From assembly GCA_902767355.1 (NCBI GenBank), contig CACXHG010000003.1, positions 1 through 8,730 on the forward strand: 8,730 nucleotides of DNA. Direction: 5' to 3'. This DNA comes from an uncultured Bacteroidia bacterium. Lineage in GTDB: Bacteria; Bacteroidota; Bacteroidia; Bacteroidales; UBA932. The position numbers and the translations under genes were made by a program. Within the stretch, counting starts at the first letter, position 1, and each line of letters opens with the position of its first letter. The notes below the pieces were generated by a model. That model was given only the letters and a program-made list of their open reading frames with translations, did not search any database and was not told the origin of the DNA. Shown here in pieces: positions 1-7,432 of this stretch.

Positions 1-13
1 ATTCCTTTGCAGC

Positions 14-87
14 GGGGGATTAGCTCAGTTGGCTAGAGCACCTGCTTTGCAAGCAGGGGGTCAAGGGTTCGACTCCCTTATTCTCCA
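14..87 (+). tRNA. tRNA-Ala (anticodon TGC)
   Basis: A full cloverleaf can be folded by eye. The 7-bp acceptor stem (14-20 with 80-86) contains two G-U pairs. The D stem is GCTC/GAGC (23-26 with 36-39), the anticodon stem CCTGC/GCAGG (41-45 with 53-57), and the T stem AAGGG/CCCTT (63-67 with 75-79) closes the loop TTCGACT. The anticodon loop TTTGCAA puts TGC at 48-50, which reads alanine GCN codons. The discriminator base is A87. The next bases are CT, so the 3' CCA is not encoded and must be added after transcription. In many bacteria this tRNA sits in the 16S-23S rRNA spacer, but here a terminator follows directly, so this copy is not followed by a 23S gene. The promoter lies outside the window. 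Confidence 0.98.
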
Positions 88-91
88 CTTC

Positions 92-119
92 AAAAGCCCC
101 AGCGTTGCCGGGGCTTTTT
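92..119 (+). terminator. Rho-independent terminator after tRNA-Ala
   Basis: A perfect 9-bp stem pairs AAAAGCCCC (92-100) with GGGGCTTTT (110-118), enclosing a 9-base loop, and is followed by one more T at 119. It begins 4 bases after the tRNA. Because the left arm starts with A residues, the complementary strand also ends in a GC stem followed by TTTT. The hairpin could therefore also stop transcription arriving from the convergent protease gene on the minus strand. Confidence 0.85.
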
Positions 120-241
120 CCGTTGCGAATAAGTGAGTCGTGCGACCCTCATTTCTACCTTCCCCCCACACCCCCCTTCCGTGGGACGGGGGGCTTGCCT
201 GTCGCAAAATCTTCGGCTTTCCAGCGGCTTTTTCCGTTGCG
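112..241. repeat. 16-bp direct repeat flanking a G/C hairpin in the tRNA-protease intergenic strip
   Basis: GGCTTTTTCCGTTGCG occurs exactly at 112-127 and again at 226-241. Both copies are followed by RATA and, a little later, by GTCG. A shared CCAGCG precedes each copy (99-104 and 221-226), so the second looks like the first with the centre of the terminator removed. Between the copies lies an imperfect hairpin at 171-193: six C-G pairs, one mismatch, three more pairs and a GTG loop. It has no T-run on either strand. The strip has no convincing gene. It may be a decayed or mobile extragenic repeat unit, but one window cannot show whether the unit recurs elsewhere in the genome. Confidence 0.6.
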
Positions 242-284
242 GATATGGGGGTCGGAAAGATTGCAGGGCAGGCTGTCGCAGGCA

Positions 285-3200
285 TTAATCCCTGGACAGA
301 TGCTGCGGGTGGGGCAAGGGTGACGGGCAGAGAGGACCCGTGGCGGACGGGCTGCGGCGCGCTGCGGGCGAAGATTGCGGCGTCGTGCGGCGGTTGATGG
401 CGTCGTACTGCTTGAACTGCTCGTAGTCGTATTGCCACGACGTGCCGAAGGCAACTTTATGCAGTCGGTAATATATCGCTTCGCGCGAGGGAGCATTGAA
501 GGGACCTTCGTTGTGGAACATCATGCTCTCCTGCGTCGGGCGATATGCGCCCTTGGAGCGTATGCAGGCTCCTTCGAACACGCCCAGGCCGTCGTACCTA
601 TAGTCTTCGTCGGTTATGAACTTGGCCCAGAGCACTTCTTCCGGCTCGGGAGTGAAATCCACATTCCTGAAGAATCCTGCCGCCTGGAATTTCCTGTAAT
701 TCGCTATCTCGTCTGCTGTAATGGCGGCGCTGGTCTCGTAGTAATACTCGTCGTCCAGTTTGCCTATGGCATGGCCGCCAATCTCGTGCTGCAGCACCTG
801 GGTGAACTGCTCCTGGCTCGTGCAGAGCGGGATGTACGCGATGGACTCGCCCAGGCCATAATCTCCGTTTATCTGGCCTATATAGTCGTAGAAATAGGTA
901 GAGCCGCCGTAGGTCTCGGTGTTCATCAGCACCACCATGGCCACATTGCGCATTTCTATAGGGTTGAGCACATCCTGCACCATCCTGTAAACCTTGGAGT
1001 GGTTGCCGCTCACTACCGACCCTTTCACAAACTTGGTCTCCAGCGCGGTAGAGGCATCGTCGGCATAAATCTCGTTCATGGAGACGACATTGACATACCA
1101 GATGTTGAACAGCTCCCGGAACGTCTTGTACGGTTCTATCGCAAAGATTGCCTCCACCGCCTGGCGCATACGGCGTTCATAGGTGCCGTCGGCTATCTGT
1201 CGGTCGCTGAAAGCATCGCCCAGCAGCACCAGGGGCACGCCCGAGCCTTTGGCGGCAGACTGCAGTTTCACAGCCACACCGTGCTGTGAGAAATCTTCCG
1301 AATAATAGTAATCGGGATTGCGATAGCCTTCCTGCCGGATCTGGACATAGGCGTCCGCACTGCCGCCGCTCACCCTCAGACTGCCAGAACGCCCTGCGGC
1401 AGAAGTGTTTGGCGAGACAGTTATCGTGATGACATTGTCTTCCCGGCTATAGCTGAACCAGGTTTCACTTGTCATCATGGTAAAGTCCACATTGGCCTGC
1501 ACATCCACATGATACTCGCCGCCTTCGGACCCGGCGGCAATCTGGGCCGGGCTGACCTTGACCACATCGTTCGCCTCCTGGGTGATGGTGACCTCCTGCA
1601 CATAGCCCAGCCGCTTCAGACCAACCTCCACCACCGCGGTGCGCTCCAGGCCGGTGTCGTTGGCAGCCGCGGTGAATGATATGGACTCCCCGTCCGGAGC
1701 GACCGAGCCGCTCACCCAATCCTGATCGGTATAGAACTCGGGGGTAAAGTTGGAGGTCATATCTATGGAAGAAGTCCCACCTGGTGCGCGGAAATGTCTG
1801 TCGTGGTAGGTGAGCACCATAAGCGGCGTATTCTGGAACACATAGCCGGTGACAGTGCGTCCCTTGCCTATCACGGACACTATAGCCTGCCTCGTGACAG
1901 AGCTGAACATGGTGTCCACGCTGAATACCAGCCGGATATCGCTGCGCTCGGCGGGAATTTCGCGTATCCAGCCCGCTCCGTTGACCGAAACCTGGACGTC
2001 GCTGCACGGGGTGTGGGTTATCTCCAGCCTGCCGCCGGTGGGGCCTATGAAATTGTCGCGCTTGTCCAGGGCGAAGGGCCGCGCAGACTCGTCGCCCGCC
2101 TGGACTATCTTGAAGCTTTTGCTCAGGCCGAAGTCCTCTGCTGCGAAGCTGACGGTATATGAGCGGACATCATAGCCCTCGTTGGTGCTGATAACGAAGC
2201 TGTATTTGCCGCCCTCTGCAGTGCTCTCGACCCAGTCAGACTCGGGCAAATCGGCCGTGAACGGCACATTCGCCTCTACCTGAACGGAGCCGCTGCCGCC
2301 GCTGCAGTCCACATCGAGACGGCTTTCGCTCACATTGAGCCACGGCGCCTGCTGGCTGACGGCCACGGAATAGGTCTCGCCGGCCGCCACAAAATCTATG
2401 CTGCACTGGCGCGCCTCGCTGCCCTTGTTGCGCTCTACGGCGAACTTCAGGCCGCCGAGATCCTTGAGCCAGCCGGCCGAAACCGAATATGTATAATCCA
2501 TATTCGTGGACAGTTCCACCTCTATCTCCGCCTGGTCGGGGCCAAACTCAAAACTGGTGGTTGACAGGGTAAAGAAGTCGCTTCGCGGCTGCCTCAGGCC
2601 AATCTTGATCTCGCGTTCGAACTCTTCGCTCACGACATAAATCGCACTCTCGCGGTCGGTCTCGCCCTCGTTTGCGGCGGCGGTCACCACATAGCTGCCG
2701 TCTTCGGCTTCGGAGCAGCTGAGCCAGTCGTCGTCGGGCAAAGAAAGCTCATAGCCGATATTGCCGGTGACGGCAAAACTTGCCCGTCCGCCGCCCACCG
2801 GGAAAAGCAGCTGCACGGGGCTGACTTCCAGCTGCGCAGCCTCCTGCTGCACCGCCACTGTATAGGTGTAGCCGTTGGCAATAAACTCTATCGCACCGGA
2901 ACGCGCTTCTTCTGAAAGGTTCTTGGCCACGGCGAACTCCAGCCCCTCGCCACCGGAAATCCAGCTGTCCGGACTGGAATAGGAATACTCTACATTGGTA
3001 TTGACATCAACCTTGACGGCACCGCCCTCGGGGCCAAGGCTGAACTCGCTGGTAATCAGCTCAAAAATACCTTTTTCGGCCTGCACCACCTTGAGGCTTG
3101 CGCTGCAGCCGTAGGCGGCCGAAGCCACTGTGAGGACGGCCTGCCGCTCCTCGGGCAGTTCATTTTCCGCCACGGTGACCTTATAGGCCGAAGCCGATGT

Positions 3201-5504
3201 CTTGACGCACTCCAGCCAGCCGGCATCCGGAGCAGTCAGCTCGAAGGGCACGTTGCCCGAAACAGAGAAGGTGGCCTGGCCGCCGGCGGCGGCAAACTCC
3301 AGCTGCGGCTTGTCCAGGGCCAGATACGGGGCATCCTGGGTGATTGTCACATTTTTCTGGAGGCCGTTCTGCTCGAAAATGATCTGCGCCTGACGCGCCA
3401 GCTGCGATGTATTGGGCGCTATCTCAAATACCAGCGGCGAAGCCTCCCGGATCCAGTCCGGAGCGTCCGCTATGCGATATTCGTAGGGCTTGTTGGAAAC
3501 CACCTTCAGCTCTGCCTTGCCACCCTGGGGCGGCAGGGAGAACTCGGTCTGCTCAATGTCCAGATAGAACTTGGCTCCCTGATAGATGGTGACGGTATCG
3601 GCGGCCTCGTAGTCCGGGTTGAAAACGGCTATCCTGCCGCTGCGGTTGCCCCAGTCGTTGTTTTCTGAAAGGGCGAATTGCACCTCATTTTCCGAGGTCT
3701 GTGCAATCGTAAGCCAGTCTCCCTCAAGCACTTTTGCCTGGAAAGCGATATTGCCGTCCACAGAGAAACTGCCGCTTGAAGGCGCGTCGCCGAACTCGAA
3801 GCTGCGCGGCGAAGCTGAGAGCGCCCCGCCGGTCTGGGCCACCGCCACCGTGTGCTCTATGCCGGCGCCCTTGAAAACCAGCCGCCCCCGGCGCGAACCC
3901 AGGCCGCTGAAGCGGGCGACGTCGTAAACCCGTTTGGACGGCGTGCGGCCGGCAGTATATTCGGCAATCCAGTCGGAATCGATTTCGCATTCAAACTCTA
4001 CGTTGGCGTGGATATCCACCTCAATCCTGCCGCCCTGCGGGGCGATTTCGAAGGCGGCGGGCGCCACTTCGAAGGCATCCAGCTGCGCCTGGACCACGGG
4101 TATGGAATATTCGAGCTTATACTCTTCGCTGGAAAACACCAGCGTGCACTCCCTGTCGCTTTCATCTTGGTTGCGGGCCACGATGATGCTGTACACGCCG
4201 CCGACGGCCTCCTCTACCCTGCACCAAGGCGCGTCGGAGGGCTTCTCAAGCGTATATTCCACGTTGCCGCTCACGCTCAGCTGCTGGCTGCCTCCCATAG
4301 AGGGATAGGTGAATCGCTCTGCAGAGAAATCCAGCCGCGCCCCTTCCTGGGCAAGGTCCAGATTCTTGCTCCGGGCATCTGTCTTGATGGCGAGACGGCC
4401 GGTGCGGTCCTCTCCGCTGAGATTCTTTTCTACGGTGATTACTCGGCGGTAAGGGCAATCTTCGGGCGTTTCGATCTGTATCCAGGAGGCATCGCCATTA
4501 GAGAGCGTATATTGCACCGTCGGATCCAGATCAAAGGTGAAACTGCCGCCCGCGGGGCCGAAGACATCCAGCGGGAAAGGCTCGTAGAGTATGTCCCGCG
4601 CCTTCTGCACCAGATGGAGGGTCGTGGTGACGTTATAGTCCGGATTGGAAAATACCACCTCGCACTCCCTGAGCAGGAAGCCGTCGTTTTCCGGCAGCTC
4701 GAACTCCTGGGATGCGGCGCTTATCTCGCCGTCGCGCCCGCCTTCCATCTCGCCCTTATGCTTCAGCCAGTCGGCTTGAGGCATGGTGATCCGGTAGCTG
4801 ATGTTGCTCTCCACCATCATCGGCAAGTAGGTGTCGGAATTGCCCAGATACAGCTCGTTTACCGACAGATGCACATAGGCCTCGTCCTGATATACGGTGA
4901 CGGTGCGGTCGATGCCGCTGCCCGAAAAATGCAGCTCGCACGAGCGCTCTGCGCCCGAATTGTTCTTGTCCACGGCAAAGGCGAGCGTAGCCTGCTGCAG
5001 GGCCTTGCTTGGCACCTGGTGCACCCAGTCGGCGCTGCAGCTTATCTGGTAATCTATATTGTACTGCGTCTTGACGGCGAATGTGCCGCCCTGGGGGCCG
5101 AATTCGGTGCTGTCGTCCATCGTCAGATCCAGCACATCTATCTGCTGCTGGACTACCGCTATCGTGCCCTTACCTATTTCAGACTCTATCTTTATCAGGG
5201 CTGTGCGCACGACCATGTCGTCGTTGTTGCCCGCGCTCACGGCGAGCGTGGCGCCGCCGCTGCCGCCACTGGTGGGCGTCAGCTTGCACCAGGCAGCACC
5301 CTGCACCACCTGGGCCTTCCAGGATGCGTGGGAGCGTATGCTGACCCTGTGCGTGCCGCCTTCGGGGAGTATGATTAGGGTCGTGTCTATCAGCAGTTCC
5401 TCTTCCGGCTCCTCTACAGGGTCTATCTTGTTGCCCCCGCAGGAAGCCATCGCAGCCACAAAAAGCGCCGCGAACAACAGCAGTATAATGGATTTTCTTT
5501 TCAA
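285..5504 (-). CDS. Lipoprotein with 16 BACON-like domains and C-terminal M64 family metallopeptidase
   Basis: This 1739-residue protein is predicted to be exported and lipid-anchored. Residues 1-21 form a signal peptide ending in a lipobox (MASC, Cys22), followed by an acidic linker (about 28-36). Residues 37-1393 hold about sixteen Ig-like BACON modules of 80-90 residues. Each has a GG or similar turn near its start, a Trp in the middle (usually after D, A or G) and a closing V-x-Q strand. Residues 1395-1702 resemble the M64 (IgA peptidase) family: a VLLGDAFSD entry motif, an IEPYKTFRELFN segment, then the zinc site H1573-E1574-x-x-G-H1578 followed by D1585-E1586-Y. Known M64 members are zinc endopeptidases, and one cleaves IgA; the substrate here is unknown. 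The start is TTG: no ATG or GTG lies between it and the upstream in-frame TGA, and the next internal ATG (Met19) would lose the signal peptide. Residues from about 1705 are Pro/Ser/Arg-rich and look like read-through. It is probably the last gene of a three-gene operon, 38 bases after the SDR gene. Confidence 0.92.
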   Translation of the reverse strand: MKRKSIILLLFAALFVAAMASCGGNKIDPVEEPEEELLIDTTLIILPEGGTHRVSIRSHASWKAQVVQGAAWCKLTPTSGGSGGATLAVSAGNNDDMVVRTALIKIESEIGKGTIAVVQQQIDVLDLTMDDSTEFGPQGGTFAVKTQYNIDYQISCSADWVHQVPSKALQQATLAFAVDKNNSGAERSCELHFSGSGIDRTVTVYQDEAYVHLSVNELYLGNSDTYLPMMVESNISYRITMPQADWLKHKGEMEGGRDGEISAASQEFELPENDGFLLRECEVVFSNPDYNVTTTLHLVQKARDILYEPFPLDVFGPAGGSFTFDLDPTVQYTLSNGDASWIQIETPEDCPYRRVITVEKNLSGEDRTGRLAIKTDARSKNLDLAQEGARLDFSAERFTYPSMGGSQQLSVSGNVEYTLEKPSDAPWCRVEEAVGGVYSIIVARNQDESDRECTLVFSSEEYKLEYSIPVVQAQLDAFEVAPAAFEIAPQGGRIEVDIHANVEFECEIDSDWIAEYTAGRTPSKRVYDVARFSGLGSRRGRLVFKGAGIEHTVAVAQTGGALSASPRSFEFGDAPSSGSFSVDGNIAFQAKVLEGDWLTIAQTSENEVQFALSENNDWGNRSGRIAVFNPDYEAADTVTIYQGAKFYLDIEQTEFSLPPQGGKAELKVVSNKPYEYRIADAPDWIREASPLVFEIAPNTSQLARQAQIIFEQNGLQKNVTITQDAPYLALDKPQLEFAAAGGQATFSVSGNVPFELTAPDAGWLECVKTSASAYKVTVAENELPEERQAVLTVASAAYGCSASLKVVQAEKGIFELITSEFSLGPEGGAVKVDVNTNVEYSYSSPDSWISGGEGLEFAVAKNLSEEARSGAIEFIANGYTYTVAVQQEAAQLEVSPVQLLFPVGGGRASFAVTGNIGYELSLPDDDWLSCSEAEDGSYVVTAAANEGETDRESAIYVVSEEFEREIKIGLRQPRSDFFTLSTTSFEFGPDQAEIEVELSTNMDYTYSVSAGWLKDLGGLKFAVERNKGSEARQCSIDFVAAGETYSVAVSQQAPWLNVSESRLDVDCSGGSGSVQVEANVPFTADLPESDWVESTAEGGKYSFVISTNEGYDVRSYTVSFAAEDFGLSKSFKIVQAGDESARPFALDKRDNFIGPTGGRLEITHTPCSDVQVSVNGAGWIREIPAERSDIRLVFSVDTMFSSVTRQAIVSVIGKGRTVTGYVFQNTPLMVLTYHDRHFRAPGGTSSIDMTSNFTPEFYTDQDWVSGSVAPDGESISFTAAANDTGLERTAVVEVGLKRLGYVQEVTITQEANDVVKVSPAQIAAGSEGGEYHVDVQANVDFTMMTSETWFSYSREDNVITITVSPNTSAAGRSGSLRVSGGSADAYVQIRQEGYRNPDYYYSEDFSQHGVAVKLQSAAKGSGVPLVLLGDAFSDRQIADGTYERRMRQAVEAIFAIEPYKTFRELFNIWYVNVVSMNEIYADDASTALETKFVKGSVVSGNHSKVYRMVQDVLNPIEMRNVAMVVLMNTETYGGSTYFYDYIGQINGDYGLGESIAYIPLCTSQEQFTQVLQHEIGGHAIGKLDDEYYYETSAAITADEIANYRKFQAAGFFRNVDFTPEPEEVLWAKFITDEDYRYDGLGVFEGACIRSKGAYRPTQESMMFHNEGPFNAPSREAIYYRLHKVAFGTSWQYDYEQFKQYDAINRRTTPQSSPAARRSPSATGPLCPSPLPHPQHLSRD
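399..1322 (-). other. M64 peptidase catalytic domain (residues about 1395-1702)
   Basis: Residues 1423-1433 carry the VPLVLLGDAFS strand-turn typical of the family. Residues 1456-1473 (IEPYKTFRELFN, then YVNVV) and 1523-1540 (VVLMNTETYGG, then FYD) match further conserved blocks. The zinc-binding helix is at 1571-1587: H1573, catalytic E1574, H1578, then GKLDDEY with D1585 as a probable third ligand. The C-terminal block at 1657-1681 (a TQESMM segment, then an SREAIYYRLHK helix) supplies the Met-containing turn expected in metzincin-like folds. All the residues I would expect for activity appear present, so I see no sign that the enzyme is dead. Confidence 0.85.
1326..5396 (-). repeat. Array of 16 BACON-like Ig-fold domains (coding repeat)
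   Basis: The marker Trp of each module falls at residues 72, 160, 246, 341, 427, 512, 597, 684, 763, 848, 927, 1012, 1091, 1179, 1263 and 1349. Spacing varies at the ends of the array (84-95), but from 684 to 1091 it alternates 79, 85, 79, 85, 79. Two subtypes alternate through most of the array: one ends with a longer segment containing NPDY, SEEY or EEF-like residues, the other with a shorter segment such as FAVAKNLSEEARSG before a VAVQQ-like strand. BACON domains were named as Bacteroidetes-associated, often N-terminal and possibly carbohydrate- or mucin-binding. A purely structural role as a stalk is equally possible. The modules are clearly divergent at sequence level. Confidence 0.85.
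5439..5504 (-). other. Lipoprotein signal peptide (residues 1-22 of the protease)
   Basis: The N-terminus has a basic start (KRK, residues 2-4), a hydrophobic core (residues 6-19) and MASC, with the predicted lipidated Cys at 22. The mature protein begins CGGNK, with an acidic cluster (DPVEEPEEE) at about residues 28-36. Charged stretches just after the Cys act as surface-export signals in several Bacteroidota. This one is set further back and lacks a clear consensus, so exposure on the cell surface is inferred rather than shown. Confidence 0.85.
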
Positions 5505-5542
5505 CCGGCCAAAAAGATGATAATTATTTCAAAAACAGCTTC

Positions 5543-6382
5543 CTACACGCCTCCAAAGGCACTGTAGCCGCCATCGACGGGTATGATTACCCCGGTCACG
5601 AAGGCCGACATGTCGCTCAGCAGATAGAGCATTGTACCCACTATCTCTTCCGGCTCGCCGAAGCGGTGCACCGGAGTGTTGGCTATTATCTTCTTGCCAC
5701 GCGGCTTGAGCGCGCCGGTAGCCTCATCGGTGAGCAGGAAACGGTTCTGGTCGGTGAGGAAAAAGCCCGGCGCGATGGCATTGCAGCGGACGCCCATCGG
5801 CGCCACGTGCACTGCAAACCACTGGGTGAAATTGTTGACGGCCCCCTTGGCGGCGGAATAGGCCGGAATCTTGGTGAGCGGCCGCATGGAATTCATGCTG
5901 GAGATGTTGAGCACCACGCCTTTGCGCGAGTGGACCATGTCGCGGCTGAACACCATCGTGGCCAGCACCGTGCCCTGGAAATTGGTGTCGAACACCTTCC
6001 CGAAGCCCTCCAGGTCGAGCCCGTAGAACGAATCCGCCAGGTCGGCGACATCTTCCAACTGCTCTACCTTGCAGGTTGCACCCGGGGCATTGCCCCCGGC
6101 GCAGTTGACCAGGATATCTACCTGACCGAGCTCTTGATGGACCCTCTCCAGGGCCTTTTCCAGAGCAGCCTTGTCGGTGACCCCGGCATTTATGCCTATG
6201 CATTTCACTTTGAACTCCTTGCTGATCTCTTCTGCCAGCGGAGACTCAGCGGCCCTGCGGCTTATTACCGCCAGATTCACACCCGCGGCTGCGAGCCCCT
6301 TGCATAGCGCCAGCCCGATAACACCGAACCCACCGGTAATCACGCAGTTGCGCCCTTTTAGATCGTTGAAATTATATGTCAT
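5543..6382 (-). CDS. SDR family oxidoreductase, D-mannonate oxidoreductase (UxuB/YjmF) type
   Basis: This 279-residue classical short-chain dehydrogenase is of normal length and probably cytoplasmic. The dinucleotide-binding motif TGGFGVIG is at 16-23, NCAGG at 93-97, and the catalytic set is N134, S162, Y175 and K179 (YSAAK). The blocks NAPGAT (98-103), AIAPGFFLTDQNRFLL (202-217), RFGEPEE (240-246) and VDGGYSAFGGV at the end are characteristic, as I recall them, of the branch that interconverts D-mannonate and D-fructuronate in hexuronate catabolism, such as B. subtilis YjmF. Gluconate 5-dehydrogenase-like enzymes are the nearest alternative. Arginines after strand 2 (R42, R43) could favour NADP(H). 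No mannonate dehydratase (uxuA) or hexuronate isomerase gene is in view, so the substrate is a family-level inference. The start codon lies 6 bases after the stop of the upstream phosphoesterase gene, suggesting co-transcription. Confidence 0.9.
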   Translation of the reverse strand: MTYNFNDLKGRNCVITGGFGVIGLALCKGLAAAGVNLAVISRRAAESPLAEEISKEFKVKCIGINAGVTDKAALEKALERVHQELGQVDILVNCAGGNAPGATCKVEQLEDVADLADSFYGLDLEGFGKVFDTNFQGTVLATMVFSRDMVHSRKGVVLNISSMNSMRPLTKIPAYSAAKGAVNNFTQWFAVHVAPMGVRCNAIAPGFFLTDQNRFLLTDEATGALKPRGKKIIANTPVHRFGEPEEIVGTMLYLLSDMSAFVTGVIIPVDGGYSAFGGV

Positions 6383-6388
6383 AGTACA

Positions 6389-7432
6389 CTATTTATCCTT
6401 CTTGAATGAGTGATGCCTTGCCGGCGATTCGCCCCCGCGTGGCGCCGCGCTTTGCGGGCGGTTGCTCAGCCGGATAAGTATCGGCAGATGGTCGCTGTAG
6501 CCGCCCGAGAAGTAGTTCCCCTCCCAGCTGCGGAAAGGTTTGCCGCCCCGCATCATGAAGTTGCGCTGGAATATATTGGCCCAGAAGCGCTTGTCGAACT
6601 TGTCCAACAGCAGGCCCTTGGCGTGCGGATAGCCGGCTGCGACCGGCAGCAGGTTGCGGCTGACAATGATATTGTCGAAAAGTATCCAGTCGTGATTGTG
6701 TATGCTTGTGCCCAAATGCGCCTTGTGCATGGCCCACATGGGGTTGAAATACTCCCCTTCTCCGACCTTGTCTATATGCTCGCGGGCTTTCAGCAGCTCG
6801 GCCAGCGAGGCCTCGTCGGGCGTGTCGTTCATATCTCCCATCACCACTATCTTGATGCCCGGAAACTTCTCCCGCATGCCGGCGGCATGGTCGCGCACCG
6901 TTTCTGCTCCGGCGCGGCGGAAACCCGCAGAGGCATACACCCCGCCGCGGCGCGAAAGGAAGTGGCACACATAGAAGCAGAACATCTCGCCGTCCAGACG
7001 CCCCCACACGCAGAGTATGTCGCGGCCTATGTATTCGCGGCCGCTGCGAAGAATCAGCTTGACCGGTTCGCTGCCCGCCAGCTTGAAGCGGTCCGGGCGG
7101 AAAAACAGGGCCACATCCACACCGCGGGCATCTTTCGACTCGTAGTGCACATAGCGGTAGTTGGCCGCTTTCAAGCGTTTCTGGCCCAGCAGGTCTTCCA
7201 GCACGCGGTCGTTCTCCACTTCGGAGACTCCCACCACCGCAGGGAAGCCGCCGGGCAGCGACGCCACCGCGGCAAACACGTTGGCCAGATTGCCCAGCTT
7301 TGTCTGGTATTTGATTGTGTCCCAGCGCTTGGAGCCGAGGGGGGTGAACTCCCCGTCGTCTATGGCGGTATCTTTGGTGGTGTCGTAGAGGTTCTCCAGA
7401 TTGTAGAACATTATATTGAGACTTGCCGCCAT
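6389..7432 (-). CDS. Endonuclease/exonuclease/phosphatase (EEP) superfamily protein
   Basis: This 347-residue protein has the DNase I-like metal-dependent phosphoesterase fold. The conserved elements occur in order: FYNLENLYD at 9-17 with N11, the metal-binding glutamate in GVSEVEN (E71), the GVDVALFFRPDRF strand pair at 104-116, H157 in CHFLSRRGG, GDMNDTP at 199-205 (D200, N202), and the catalytic GYSDHLPILI at 311-320 with D314-H315. The active site appears intact. No signal peptide is seen, and upstream in-frame codons contain no other start before a TAA, so the ATG is secure and the enzyme is probably cytoplasmic. Members of this fold cleave nucleic acids, inositol phosphates or phospholipids; the substrate here cannot be named. 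The last 25 residues are polar and low in complexity. It is the first gene of the leftward operon, behind a TAAATTTG promoter-like box. Confidence 0.9.
   Translation of the reverse strand: MAASLNIMFYNLENLYDTTKDTAIDDGEFTPLGSKRWDTIKYQTKLGNLANVFAAVASLPGGFPAVVGVSEVENDRVLEDLLGQKRLKAANYRYVHYESKDARGVDVALFFRPDRFKLAGSEPVKLILRSGREYIGRDILCVWGRLDGEMFCFYVCHFLSRRGGVYASAGFRRAGAETVRDHAAGMREKFPGIKIVVMGDMNDTPDEASLAELLKAREHIDKVGEGEYFNPMWAMHKAHLGTSIHNHDWILFDNIIVSRNLLPVAAGYPHAKGLLLDKFDKRFWANIFQRNFMMRGGKPFRSWEGNYFSGGYSDHLPILIRLSNRPQSAAPRGGESPARHHSFKKDK

Noticed and set aside
14..87. tRNA-Ala as an attachment site for an integrated element
   Set aside because: No duplicate of the tRNA 3' end and no integrase gene are visible in the window.
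171..193. G/C hairpin as a terminator for the protease gene
   Set aside because: There is no T-run after the stem on either strand. The tRNA terminator hairpin at 92-119, read in reverse, is a better candidate.
61..438. Minus-strand open frame (125 codons) running through the terminator into the tRNA
   Set aside because: It ends by translating the reverse complement of the tRNA, which marks it as spurious.
375..1289. Plus-strand open frame (304 codons) opposite the M64 domain
   Set aside because: It is antisense to conserved catalytic motifs, no family is recognisable, and such shadows are common in GC-rich DNA.
3852..5378. Long plus-strand open frame (508 codons) opposite the BACON array
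   Set aside because: It lies wholly antisense to a well-supported gene, has no recognisable domain and is rich in His, Gly and Ala as expected for a mirrored GC-rich coding sequence. The alternation of the repeats on the other strand explains its regularity.
5505..5542. Possible separate promoter for the protease gene in the 38-base gap
   Set aside because: The gap is AT-rich with TTTTTG runs, but I find no TAnnTTTG with a correctly spaced -33 box, so an operon reading is simpler.
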